A model generated the notes under the pieces. It was not told where the DNA came from, did no database searches, and saw only the letters and a program-made list of their open reading frames with translations. The position numbers and the translations under genes are program-made. From contig DATCKN010000055.1 in NCBI GenBank assembly GCA_036562185.1, positions 1-64,000 of the forward strand: a stretch of DNA of 64,000 nt. Reading direction: 5' to 3'. Shown in pieces: positions 53,172 through 61,441 of this stretch. Source of the stretch: Thermoclostridium sp036562185 (GTDB taxonomy: Bacteria; Bacillota; Clostridia; DSM-8532). Position 1 is the first letter of the stretch, and every line of letters begins with the position of its first letter.

Positions 53172-53657
53172 TTATTGTTTATTTAATTGTTCTTCGTTTT
53201 TGCTGATAAACTCCCTTATCTCGGTTTCTTCATCAGGTGACAGCACATTGGTCAGATCCAGGATAAGCATCAGCTTGTTGTCAAATTTTACAACCTTGGA
53301 TAAAAACTTTTTGTCAATATTGGGAACCGAAGAAGGAGTATCTTCAATGTTTTCCTCATCAACCCTGACAATTTCGTTGACCATATCCACAGTAAAGCCA
53401 ACCAATAAGTCATTATGATATACTGTAATTATCTTTGAATTTTCATCAAATTCCTTGTCATGCATACCAAGACGTTTTCTTAAATTGTAAATGGTTAATA
53501 CGGTACCGCGAAGATTCATTAATCCTTCTATGTAACGAGGTGCATTTGGTACTTTCAGCATTTCCTGAATCTTAATAATCTCCCGGACTTTACTTATTTC
53601 AACACCAAACTCCTCTTCTCCAACAGTAAATTTTACAAACTGACGAATTGCCATCAT
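53172..53657 (-). CDS. cheW: Chemotaxis coupling protein CheW
   Basis: The 161-residue protein is a CheW-like SH3-pair domain: QFVKFTVGEEEFGVEISKVREIIKIQEMLKVPNAPRYIEGLMNLRGTVLTIYNLRKRLG, then VGFTVDMVNEIVRVDEENIE and LILDLTNVLSPDE. It links receptors to CheA. No cheA or receptor is near, so it may serve a distant array. A G-rich ribosome site is before ATG. Confidence 0.93.
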   Translation of the reverse strand: MMAIRQFVKFTVGEEEFGVEISKVREIIKIQEMLKVPNAPRYIEGLMNLRGTVLTIYNLRKRLGMHDKEFDENSKIITVYHNDLLVGFTVDMVNEIVRVDEENIEDTPSSVPNIDKKFLSKVVKFDNKLMLILDLTNVLSPDEETEIREFISKNEEQLNKQ

Positions 53658-54017
53658 TTTACCCCCTAATCATAGCAAATTTACTGCAAAGATGAACGAC
53701 AAATGCCTATTCTTTTACCATTTTATCAATAAGCCAGGAAATAAGCAATAAATAAATGACATTAGCTTACTGGTAAGAGGGCACGGCAAAGATCGGTGAA
53801 AAAGTAATACTTGGTATCCCTGAAAAATGCAGAAAATCCGAAATTCGCAGTACCGCTTTTTAAGCAGCATTGCGGAGCACAGGCCGGAGCAGGTGACTTC
53901 GAACGAAGACAAGCAAGCCTGAACTATAGGCTCCGCCAAATGCAGTACAGTTACCCGAAAGAAGATGCTGCGGTCTTCTATATAATGTTTAGCATTATCT
54001 AGGAGATGCGTTCCGGC
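53658..54017. other. Intergenic region between argJ and cheW
   Basis: About 360 bases with no credible gene. Two weak hairpins lie near the argJ end (GAAGA/TCTTC at 53961-53978; ATAATG/CATTAT at 53982-53998) but without T-runs. A promoter for cheW is expected on the - strand but is not clear. No known riboswitch class was recognised. Confidence 0.4.
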
Positions 54018-55208
54018 CTATGTCCTGTACGAACCGTTTATCTTAACGTAATCATATGAGAAATCGCATGTCCACATGATATCTTCGGAATTGCCCATTT
54101 TAAGGTCCAGTGTTATTTTTATCTCATCCTGCTTTAATATTTCGAGGGCTTTGGCTTCATCAAAATCGAGACCCGTACCGTTTTTGCAAACCGGCAAATC
54201 ACCTATCATAATGTCTGCCAAATCAGGGTTGAATACTGCACCTGAATATCCTGCCGCAGTAAGGATTCTTCCCCAGTTTGCATCCTGCCCGAACATGGCT
54301 GTTTTTACAAGAGGGGATTTTGCTATGGAATTGGTTATTTTATGAGCAGTTTCATTGTCCGGGGCATTTTTAACATGAATTTCGATTAGTTTCGTTGCGC
54401 CTTCTCCGTCTTTCGCGAGCATTTTTGACAACGTTATTGCTGCTTTTTCAAGAGCGGTAACAAAGGTTTTATAGTCATCATTTTCCTGTGTTATTTTTTC
54501 GTTTGCTGCCTCGCCGTTGGCTAAAGAAACAACCATATCACATACGCTTGTGTCGCCGTCCACCGAGATACGGTTGAAAGATTTGTTAACTACAGCAGAA
54601 AGAGCTGCTTGAAGCATTTCTTTTGAGATGGAGGCATCGGTAAGTATAATTCCTATCATAGTTGCCATATTCGGATGGATCATGCCTGAACCCTTTGCCA
54701 TACCATACAGGGTGGCTTTCTTTCCCGATAAGTTCATCTCAATGGAAATTTCCTTCGGATAAGTATCGGTTGTCATGATTGCGCAGGCGGCATCATGTGG
54801 ATTGCATGGGCTTAATTGCATGTATGCTTCACGAAGACCCGATTCTATTTTCTCCATTGGAAGGGGGAACCCTATAACACCGGTAGAACCAAGCAATACA
54901 TGGTCTTTGTCACAACCCGCAAGTTCTGCAACCACATTGGCAAATCGTTCAGCGTCTGCATCACCCTTTGTACCGACACATGCATTTGCGTTTCCGCTGT
55001 TAATTGCAATGGCCTTAATTTTGTTGTTTTTTATTTTATTCATCGTCCATTTAAGGGAATGACCTTTGACGAGATTTTTTGTAAAAACTCCGGCTGCTTC
55101 TGCTGCACATTCGGAGATAATCAATGCCAGATCCTTTTTGCCGTCCTTTTTAATTCCGCAGGCAACCCCTGCAGTTTTGAATCCTTTTGGTAACTTAATT
55201 TCGCTCAT
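54018..55208 (-). CDS. argJ: Glutamate N-acetyltransferase/amino-acid N-acetyltransferase ArgJ
   Basis: ArgJ transfers acetyl from N-acetylornithine to glutamate, and in its bifunctional form also makes N-acetylglutamate from acetyl-CoA. The 396-residue precursor has the self-cleavage site in GMIHPNMATMIGIIL (Ala-Thr, nucleophile threonine near residue 184), SGNANACVGTKG, GSTGVIGFPLPM and MFGQDANWGRIL. No other arg gene adjoins. GGAGG precedes ATG; its promoter overlaps a possible ArgR site. Confidence 0.95.
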   Translation of the reverse strand: MSEIKLPKGFKTAGVACGIKKDGKKDLALIISECAAEAAGVFTKNLVKGHSLKWTMNKIKNNKIKAIAINSGNANACVGTKGDADAERFANVVAELAGCDKDHVLLGSTGVIGFPLPMEKIESGLREAYMQLSPCNPHDAACAIMTTDTYPKEISIEMNLSGKKATLYGMAKGSGMIHPNMATMIGIILTDASISKEMLQAALSAVVNKSFNRISVDGDTSVCDMVVSLANGEAANEKITQENDDYKTFVTALEKAAITLSKMLAKDGEGATKLIEIHVKNAPDNETAHKITNSIAKSPLVKTAMFGQDANWGRILTAAGYSGAVFNPDLADIMIGDLPVCKNGTGLDFDEAKALEILKQDEIKITLDLKMGNSEDIMWTCDFSYDYVKINGSYRT

Positions 55209-55243
55209 ATTTGCCTCCGTTGTGATTAAAAATACATAAATTT

Positions 55244-55279
55244 TGTATAATTATACATCAAGCAACATTATGAAGTCAA
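55244..55279 (-). promoter_or_regulatory. argJ promoter with ARG-box-like palindrome
   Basis: On the - strand TTGACT (55279-55274), an 18-bp spacer and TATAAT (55255-55250). The perfect 14-bp palindrome TGTATAATTATACA (55244-55257) covers the -10 element and resembles the ARG box core TGAAT-N4-ATTCA with T for A at the third position. Confidence 0.6.
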
Positions 55280-55308
55280 TGAGATAATGCATGAACTTAA
55301 CCGTACCG

Positions 55309-55453
55309 TTGACAAACAGGGTTGATTAAGCTAATATTGTCATGGACTTATAGCTGCTTCGAAAGCATTGGAAAAGCTTTCGGCATGTTTAACCAAACGC
55401 GCGAAGAAAGCGCTTGCATTAAGTGTTATTTGTACACGCTTCGCACAAGCGCT
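55309..55453 (+). promoter_or_regulatory. Promoter and structured leader of the purine nucleoside phosphorylase gene
   Basis: TTGACA (55309-55314), a 17-bp spacer and TAATAT (55332-55337) form a strong promoter. The leader of about 130 nt then holds two hairpins: CGAAAGC (55360-55366) with GCTTTCG (55376-55382), and AGCGCTTG (55409-55416) with CAAGCGCT (55446-55453). They match no riboswitch class I know. Confidence 0.6.
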
Positions 55454-55475
55454 CATTAAACAGAGGAGGCTTCCT

Positions 55476-56300
55476 ATGGATAATTATTATGACAAGCTAA
55501 AGCAGAGTGCAGACCATATACGTCAGAGAATTCATAAAACCCCTTATATAGCTGTTGTATTGGGTTCAGGTCTTGGAAATCTCGCAAACTATATGTCAAA
55601 TACCATTGAAATACCTTATGAGGAAATACCGAATTTTCCCAGAACCACTGTTGCAGGGCACGAGGGACGATTGATTTTCGGTGAGCTGGGCGGAAGAGAC
55701 ATAGTTGCGATGAAAGGCAGATTCCATTATTACGAAGGCTGGAACATGGAGCAGGTTGTATTCCCTATACGTGCATTTAAGCTTCTGGGAGTGGAAAACT
55801 TGCTTTTAACTAATGCAGCAGGCGGAATTAACACGCAGTTCAGACCCGGAGACCTGATGCTTATAAAGGATCATATCGGTTTTTTTGCCGAGAATCCGCT
55901 AAGGGGAGAAAATATAGATGAATTAGGCCCGCGTTTCCCGGATATGTCTCATATTTATGATCGGGAACTTGTGGAAATGGCTGCAGAATGCGCCATGCGC
56001 CTTCATTGTGATATAAGAAGAGGTATTTATGCATATACAAAAGGCCCTTCATTTGAAACACCATCAGAAATAAGGGCTCTTAGATACTTTGGAGCGGATG
56101 CGGTAGGAATGTCTACGGTACCCGAAGCAATTGCAGCAAGGCATATGGGTATGAAAGTATTGGGGATATCATGCATTACAAATATGGCAGCAGGAGTTCT
56201 TGATCAAGCTTTAAACCATGAAGAGGTTATTGAAGCCGGGAAAAAAGTTGAAGCGAAGTTTTCAGCCCTTGTAACCGAAATTATAAAATCATGGCCTTAA
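55476..56300 (+). CDS. punA: Purine nucleoside phosphorylase (trimeric class)
   Basis: The 274-residue protein is a trimeric PNP: VLGSGLGNLANYM (phosphate-binding serine, about 28-40), FPRTTVAGHEGRL, MKGRFHYYEGW, LLTNAAGGINTQFRPGDLMLIKDHI and GPSFETPSEIRALRYFGADAVGMSTVPEAIAARHMG. It splits inosine and guanosine with phosphate for purine salvage. ATG 55476 follows GAGGAGG; the open frame upstream is leader. Its end overlaps the convergent next gene by 12 bases. Confidence 0.95.
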   Translation: MDNYYDKLKQSADHIRQRIHKTPYIAVVLGSGLGNLANYMSNTIEIPYEEIPNFPRTTVAGHEGRLIFGELGGRDIVAMKGRFHYYEGWNMEQVVFPIRAFKLLGVENLLLTNAAGGINTQFRPGDLMLIKDHIGFFAENPLRGENIDELGPRFPDMSHIYDRELVEMAAECAMRLHCDIRRGIYAYTKGPSFETPSEIRALRYFGADAVGMSTVPEAIAARHMGMKVLGISCITNMAAGVLDQALNHEEVIEAGKKVEAKFSALVTEIIKSWP

Positions 56301-56729
56301 TAACTGTCTTTTAGTGCGATTTATTTTTCTGAATACAGCAGAGACTGTCATAATACCGAATGCCATCAGGCAAGCTTTTGAGATGGCTGCCACACCGTAT
56401 GACATGGCAGAGGAATAATTCCCTTCGGCAATAAGCTGGATGGTACGGTATGTGTCAACTCCAGGAACCAAAGGAATAATACCGGGTATTAGAAATATAG
56501 TAGCCGGTGTTTTTCTTACTCTGGCCATTAATTCGCTATATACGGCCACTGCTGCCGTGCCCAGAAAAATAGCCAGCAGTTCGCTAGCGGGGAATATTAC
56601 AAGGAGCTGGTCATAAACAATCATCCCTAAAGTTCCTGACAAACCTGCCCATATCAGGTTTCTTTTGTCTGTATTAAGTAGTATTGCAGGGCAAAAACTG
56701 CCCAAAAAAGATAATAATATCCGAATCAT
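56289..56729 (-). CDS. ThrE_2-type threonine/serine exporter subunit (DUF3815)
   Basis: The 146-residue membrane protein has four or five hydrophobic segments and the ThrE_2 pattern (SFLGSFCPAILLNTD, LGTAAVAVYSELMARVRKTPATIFLIPGIIPLVPGVDTYRTI). In Firmicutes the two halves of ThrE are split into separate genes, this one and the one upstream. ATG 56729 follows GCGGGTG; a GTG at 56738 is in frame. The gene lies 13 bases after its partner. Confidence 0.88.
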   Translation of the reverse strand: MIRILLSFLGSFCPAILLNTDKRNLIWAGLSGTLGMIVYDQLLVIFPASELLAIFLGTAAVAVYSELMARVRKTPATIFLIPGIIPLVPGVDTYRTIQLIAEGNYSSAMSYGVAAISKACLMAFGIMTVSAVFRKINRTKRQLLRP

Positions 56730-56742
56730 ATAAAACACCCGC

Positions 56743-57498
56743 TTAAATTATATAATGAACTGTTAAGATGGCAAGCCATACACCCATAACAAGGGCAAGC
56801 ACCGTCAGGAAAGCTTCTCCGAGCCTGGTAAGCCCGCTTATCGTGTCGGTGGAAAGAAGATCCCTTATGCCGTTGGTTATTGCAACTCCGGGAAGGAACA
56901 TAATAATTGATGCGATTATTATAATATAAGCATTGCTGTTGGGTATTAAAAATTCTGCAATCATGCTTATAAAACCGCCGAAAAACCCAATTACGAAATA
57001 TACCAGGAAGGGGAAGTATCCCGATTTCACCATGAAAAGATTTAAAAAATATAATAATGCTCCAATCACAAGTGAAACGGCTCCATCGGTCATATTGCCT
57101 CCAAAAAGCATGGCATAGGCAAAAGAAACTGCCATTGAAGATATTAGCTGTATATATACAGGATAATATTTAATTGCCTTTATATCTTCCAGCTCTTTTT
57201 TTGCTTCCTCGTAAGACAACTTGTTATGGGCGATTTTCCTGGAAAAGGAATTAACCCGGTCAATTTTTGAAAGATCCAGTGTCCTGACCTTTATTCTCCG
57301 TACCGATGTTTCAGACTCATATTCGGAAGAATATACCGTCAGGAAAATGCCTGTTGTAAGCACAATGGCTTCACATGGGTGGCCATAGGCATTGCATATT
57401 TTTGTGATGCTTTCCTCAACCCTGTATGTTTCAGCTCCATTGCGCAGAAGTATTTCACCTGCTTCAAGGGCAATATCAAGCACTTCACGAAGTTTCAT
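56743..57498 (-). CDS. ThrE-type threonine/serine exporter subunit (DUF1212)
   Basis: The 251-residue protein has a cytoplasmic N-terminal domain with the family motif LRNGAETYRVEESITKICNAYG and TTGIFLTV, then five or so membrane segments. Fused ThrE exports threonine and serine; the split form is presumed to do the same together with the downstream gene. ATG 57498 follows GAGAGGG; an ATG seven codons upstream is in frame without a site. Confidence 0.9.
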   Translation of the reverse strand: MKLREVLDIALEAGEILLRNGAETYRVEESITKICNAYGHPCEAIVLTTGIFLTVYSSEYESETSVRRIKVRTLDLSKIDRVNSFSRKIAHNKLSYEEAKKELEDIKAIKYYPVYIQLISSMAVSFAYAMLFGGNMTDGAVSLVIGALLYFLNLFMVKSGYFPFLVYFVIGFFGGFISMIAEFLIPNSNAYIIIIASIIMFLPGVAITNGIRDLLSTDTISGLTRLGEAFLTVLALVMGVWLAILTVHYII

Positions 57499-57659
57499 AA
57501 AAACCCTCTCATTTATCATATATAAAAACTGCGTAATTATTATACCACTTAGCTGTAAACCTGTTTATAAAATTTTAGTCTGACATAAAACTAAGTTTTG
57601 CATAATTTAAATTCAACTGAAATTAAAATAACATTGACTGAATATAACTGTATATTATC

Positions 57660-57689
57660 TTGAATGAAACTGGTTTCAAATGGTATAAT
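57660..57689 (+). promoter_or_regulatory. Promoter of the S-adenosylhomocysteinase gene
   Basis: TTGAAT (57660-57665), an 18-bp spacer and TATAAT (57684-57689) with an extended -10 TGG. It shows that the open frame upstream of 57733 is not coding. Confidence 0.7.
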
Positions 57690-57732
57690 AGTTTGTCAAA
57701 AGAAAAATATTAAAAAATGGAGAAAAAGAAAC

Positions 57733-58974
57733 ATGAAAAGTATAATCCGAGATATAAATCTTGCTCCGTCGGGCAGGCAAAAAATAGAATGGGCAAAAAG
57801 AAACATGCCGATACTGAACAGCCTGGAAGAGGAATTCAAAAGAACACGTCCGTTTGAAGGAATTAAAATATCTCTTTCAATCCACCTTGAGGCAAAAACA
57901 GCCTATCTTTCGAAAGTGCTTGCAGCAGGTGGCGCTATAATGGCAGTTACCGGGAGCAATCCTCTCTCAACACAGGATGATGTTGCAGCGGCGCTTGTGG
58001 AGGATGGAATCAATGTTTATTCATGGTATGATGCCACATCTGAAGAATATGATCATTTCATTGACGAAACACTTAGCCATGGCCCGCATATAGTCATTGA
58101 CGACGGCGGGGACTTGACCCATGCTCTCCATACAAGGAAAAAGGAATTGCTTTCCGGAATATACGGAGGTTGTGAGGAAACCACGACAGGCATACTACGC
58201 CTTAAAGCGATGGAAAAAGAGGGAACGTTGAAAATCCCGATGATGGCAGTTAATAATGCGATGTGCAAACACCTGTTTGACAACCGCTATGGAACAGGCC
58301 AGTCGGTATGGGATGGTATTAACAGAACGACAAATCTGATAGTGGCAGGCAAGACTGTTGTTGTTGCAGGTTATGGGTGGTGCGGCAAAGGTGTTGCAAT
58401 GAGAGCCAAAGGATTGGGTGCGAAGGTTATTGTTACCGAGGTAGACCCCGTTAAGGCAATTGAGGCTGTCATGGATGGCTTCAGTGTTATGACGATGGAT
58501 GAAGCGGCTGAATTGGGGGATATTTTCATAACCGTAACCGGATGCAGTAAAGTGATAGTGAAAAGGCATTTCCTGAAAATGAAGGACGGCGCAGTACTGT
58601 GCAACGCAGGGCATTTCAATGTTGAAATATGTATTCCCGATCTGGAAGAAATAAGCAATAATATAAATGAATCAAGAAAAAATATAACCTGTTATGAACT
58701 TATTAATGGCAGAAAAGTTTATCTTCTTGGAGAAGGAAGGCTTGTAAACCTGGCATGCGGTGACGGCCATCCTGCCGAGATTATGGATATGAGCTTTGCA
58801 GTGCAGGCTTACGCTGCATTATATATTTTAAATCATCATTCGGAGCTTCAGCCGAAAGTATTTGAAATACCTGAAGAAATTGATCGGAAAATCGCAATGA
58901 TGAAACTTAAAAGTCTTGGCATTACTATAGATGAACTTACCGATGAACAGAAAAAATATATAAATAGCTGGTAA
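57733..58974 (+). CDS. ahcY: S-adenosylhomocysteinase
   Basis: It hydrolyses S-adenosylhomocysteine, the product of methyltransferases, to adenosine and homocysteine with bound NAD. The 413-residue protein has SIHLEAKTAYLSKVLAAGGA, TGSNPLSTQDDVAAAL, IDDGGDLTHALH, GGCEETTTGILRLKAME, MMAVNNAMCKHLFDNRYGTGQSVWDGI and the Rossmann motif VVVAGYGWCGKGVAMRAKGLGA. The C-terminus lacks the long KPDHYRY tail of eukaryotic forms, as in the archaeal/clostridial type. It is followed by an HTH-methyltransferase gene, whose product would make its substrate. ATG 57733 is chosen from the promoter position. Confidence 0.95.
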   Translation: MKSIIRDINLAPSGRQKIEWAKRNMPILNSLEEEFKRTRPFEGIKISLSIHLEAKTAYLSKVLAAGGAIMAVTGSNPLSTQDDVAAALVEDGINVYSWYDATSEEYDHFIDETLSHGPHIVIDDGGDLTHALHTRKKELLSGIYGGCEETTTGILRLKAMEKEGTLKIPMMAVNNAMCKHLFDNRYGTGQSVWDGINRTTNLIVAGKTVVVAGYGWCGKGVAMRAKGLGAKVIVTEVDPVKAIEAVMDGFSVMTMDEAAELGDIFITVTGCSKVIVKRHFLKMKDGAVLCNAGHFNVEICIPDLEEISNNINESRKNITCYELINGRKVYLLGEGRLVNLACGDGHPAEIMDMSFAVQAYAALYILNHHSELQPKVFEIPEEIDRKIAMMKLKSLGITIDELTDEQKKYINSW

Positions 58975-59083
58975 TGAAGCTTTGAAAAGGGTTGAAAATT
59001 TTAAACCCAAAATAGCGCATTTTCCGGAAGAAAACCATGGGGTATGATTAAGAAATGTTAATGCGTGAAAGGTGCGGTTACTG

Positions 59084-59878
59084 TTGGAAAAAGAAATTCT
59101 GAACATGGATGAAGCAGCCGAACTGTTTGGTGTAAGCATAAAAACCTTTATAAAACTTCTCAGGGAGGAAGATGTCCCTGCAAGGAAAATAGGAAGGGAA
59201 TGGAGGTTCTCAAAGAAAGCATTGATTGACTGGCTGTCAAAAGGAAGCTCTAAAATGTATTCATCCAGCGAACACGAAGCCAGGCAGTTTTTTGAGAATA
59301 TAGCTGACAGATGGGAAGAATTAAGTGCCGGTTTGTATGATCATTCAATCATCAACAAACTGATTGATTCAAATTTGCTGAACAAGGATATGACAGTGCT
59401 GGACTACGGCTCAGGCGATGGTTTCATTTCAAGGGGTATAGCTTCACATGTGGGAAAAATAATCGCCATGGACATGTCGGTATCAATGCTTGACGAACTG
59501 GACAGAAAAGCAAAGCTGCAAGGCATTACAAATATACTTACCGTGGAGTGCGAAGAAAGCGAAGTGCCGCTAAGAGATTCCCGGGTGGACTTGGTTTGCG
59601 CATCGATGATTTTACATCACATTGAATTCCCCGATGAGATTATTAAGGAGTTTTACCGGGTTTTAAGACATGGAGGGATTCTTTTCATTGCAGATCTTCT
59701 GCCGTATAATGATGAAGAATTCCAGAAAAGCATGCATGACTACCATAGGGGGATAAACCCCGTTGTTCTTGAACAGTGGCTTTATGAAGCAGGGTTTGGT
59801 AATATCAGTATTGAAAAATTACCGGGTAACGATGGTGAAAAAAAGGACATATTTGTGTTAACGGCAGCAAAGGCATAA
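59084..59878 (+). CDS. Excisionase-type HTH fused to a SAM-dependent methyltransferase
   Basis: The 264-residue protein joins an N-terminal excisionase/MerR-like helix-turn-helix (residues 9-53: MDEAAELFGVSIKTFIKLL, then VPARKIGREWRFSKKALIDWL) to a class I methyltransferase of the Methyltransf_11 type (motif I VLDYGSGDG at 105-113, AMDMSVSMLDEL, VDLVCASMILHHIEFPDEIIKEFYRVLRHGG). Methyl acceptor is unknown; the best match in kind is a small-molecule methyltransferase. TTG 59084 lies 9 bases after AAAGGTG; GTG 59072 is in frame. Placement after ahcY fits a methyltransferase. The fusion with an HTH is the odd part. Confidence 0.85.
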   Translation: MEKEILNMDEAAELFGVSIKTFIKLLREEDVPARKIGREWRFSKKALIDWLSKGSSKMYSSSEHEARQFFENIADRWEELSAGLYDHSIINKLIDSNLLNKDMTVLDYGSGDGFISRGIASHVGKIIAMDMSVSMLDELDRKAKLQGITNILTVECEESEVPLRDSRVDLVCASMILHHIEFPDEIIKEFYRVLRHGGILFIADLLPYNDEEFQKSMHDYHRGINPVVLEQWLYEAGFGNISIEKLPGNDGEKKDIFVLTAAKA

Positions 59879-59927
59879 ATATATAAATACCGCCTTATTA
59901 AGGAACAGGAATAAAGGCTGTGGTATA

Positions 59928-60665
59928 TTGGGGAAAGATGAAAAACTTAATGAAACATCACTTTATAACCCGGTGCGGTCATATTTTGAGAACCTGGGTT
60001 TTACAGTCAACAGTGAGGTTATGAATTGTGATGTTACAGCGGTTAAGGATAACACGCTGATCATCGTCGAAATGAAAACAAGCCTGAACCTGGACGTTAT
60101 TTTACAGGCAGTTCAGAGGCAAAGGCTGACAGAACTGGTATACATTGCAGTTCCAAGGAAAAACAAGATATTACATACGAGGCGGTGGAAGAATATATGC
60201 CATTTGCTAAGGCGCCTTGAACTGGGCTTGCTGCTGGTTACAATAAACAACCACAACTCATTTGTAGAAGAAGCAATTGAGCCAGTGATATTTGACAGGA
60301 AGAAAAGTCTTAATTCCAGTAAAAAAAGAAGAAAAGCAATACTGAATGAGATTCACGAACGAAGCGCGGAATATAATATTGGGGGCAGCAATCGGAAAAA
60401 GCTGTTAACCTCATACAGGGAAACGGCAATTAAGATTGCGGCAGTATTAAGCTTGTACGGCCCATGCAGGGTGAAATTTATAAAAGATACTGCTGAATTA
60501 ACGGATAAAGCCGGCAGGATTCTTATTGACAACCATTATGGCTGGTTCAAAAGGGAAGAACATGGGGTTTACAGCCTTTCACAGAAGGCAATTCCTGATC
60601 TTTTGGAATTCTCGGAATTATTTGAGTATTATAAGAAACAATATAAAGGGAAAAACCAAATATAA
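59928..60665 (+). CDS. DUF2161-like protein with PD-(D/E)XK nuclease-type fold
   Basis: The 245-residue product has an N-terminal PD-(D/E)XK-like core: NPVRSYFENLGFTVNSEV, then aspartate 35 in CDVTAVK and E48-x-K50 in LIIVEMKTSLNLDVILQAVQRQRL. A helical C-terminal part ends with a winged-helix-like stretch (TSYRETAIKIAAVLSLYGPCRVKFIKD). The match is to DUF2161, a putative phosphodiesterase family; activity is untested. TTG 59928 has only a weak site. The gene lies 49 bases after the HTH-methyltransferase and 21 before an HD hydrolase. Confidence 0.75.
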   Translation: MGKDEKLNETSLYNPVRSYFENLGFTVNSEVMNCDVTAVKDNTLIIVEMKTSLNLDVILQAVQRQRLTELVYIAVPRKNKILHTRRWKNICHLLRRLELGLLLVTINNHNSFVEEAIEPVIFDRKKSLNSSKKRRKAILNEIHERSAEYNIGGSNRKKLLTSYRETAIKIAAVLSLYGPCRVKFIKDTAELTDKAGRILIDNHYGWFKREEHGVYSLSQKAIPDLLEFSELFEYYKKQYKGKNQI

Positions 60666-60686
60666 TACCGGCATGGAGACCGTCAT

Positions 60687-61313
60687 ATGCTTAAAAAGTA
60701 TTTTGATGAATTTACCAGACACCTGTTGGAAGATGATAAACCATCGATATATTTCAGAAAAATTGAAGATGAGGATTTTTTTAATAACGAATATCCCTTT
60801 ACAATGCTTAGCAGGCTGAAGAAAACCGAACAGAACCCTCAATGGCACCCGGAAGGGAATGTATGGAACCATACCCTGAATGTTGTGGATAATGGCGCTC
60901 TTGTAAGAGAAAAAAGTGCTGATGAAACGGTATTTATGTGGTCCTGCCTGCTGCATGACATAGGAAAACCCCCTACTACAAGGGTAAGAAGGGGAAAGAT
61001 AACAGCCTATGACCACGATAAAGTTGGCGAGAAATTATCTGCTGAGTTCCTGAGCGCTTTTAACTGCGATGATGAGTTTATTTACAAAGTTTCAAAAATG
61101 GTCCGCTGGCATATGCAGGTACTAATGGTAGTGAAAAATTTGCCTTTTGCAGATTTGGAGACAATGGTCGGGGAGGTGCCTGCTAATGAAATTGCTTTGC
61201 TTGCCATGTGCGACAGGTTGGGCCGGGGTGAAGTGACAGACAGAATAATATCCGAAGAGAAAAAGAACATTGAGCGATTCCTGGAAAAATGCATGCTTTT
61301 ATTGGATCCTTGA
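60687..61313 (+). CDS. HD-domain phosphohydrolase
   Basis: The 208-residue protein has an HD domain with H62 (WNHTLNVVD), H90-D91 (LLHDIGKP), H110, H142 (VRWHMQ) and a late aspartate in AMCDRLGRG, similar to the HD part of tRNA nucleotidyltransferases (metal-dependent phosphatase or phosphodiesterase). It is encoded 21 bases after the PD-(D/E)XK-like gene, so the two are probably cotranscribed. Substrate is unknown. Confidence 0.85.
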   Translation: MLKKYFDEFTRHLLEDDKPSIYFRKIEDEDFFNNEYPFTMLSRLKKTEQNPQWHPEGNVWNHTLNVVDNGALVREKSADETVFMWSCLLHDIGKPPTTRVRRGKITAYDHDKVGEKLSAEFLSAFNCDDEFIYKVSKMVRWHMQVLMVVKNLPFADLETMVGEVPANEIALLAMCDRLGRGEVTDRIISEEKKNIERFLEKCMLLLDP

Positions 61314-61441
61314 ATTAATATGTTATGCCGGAATTGATATTGCCTTCCTGAATTTAATTTGCTGCTGAAATCCGGAACTGTGCAGGGCTTGTTTGAATTT
61401 GGCACAACATAAAATTTTATATATGGTCTGGAGGTATTGTA

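Noticed and set aside
53715..53939. Open frames of 60-75 codons on both strands between argJ and cheW
   Set aside because: No ribosome sites and no protein-like patterns; treated as chance.
55338..55475. Purine riboswitch before the purine nucleoside phosphorylase gene
   Set aside because: The conserved three-way junction sequence of purine riboswitches is not present.
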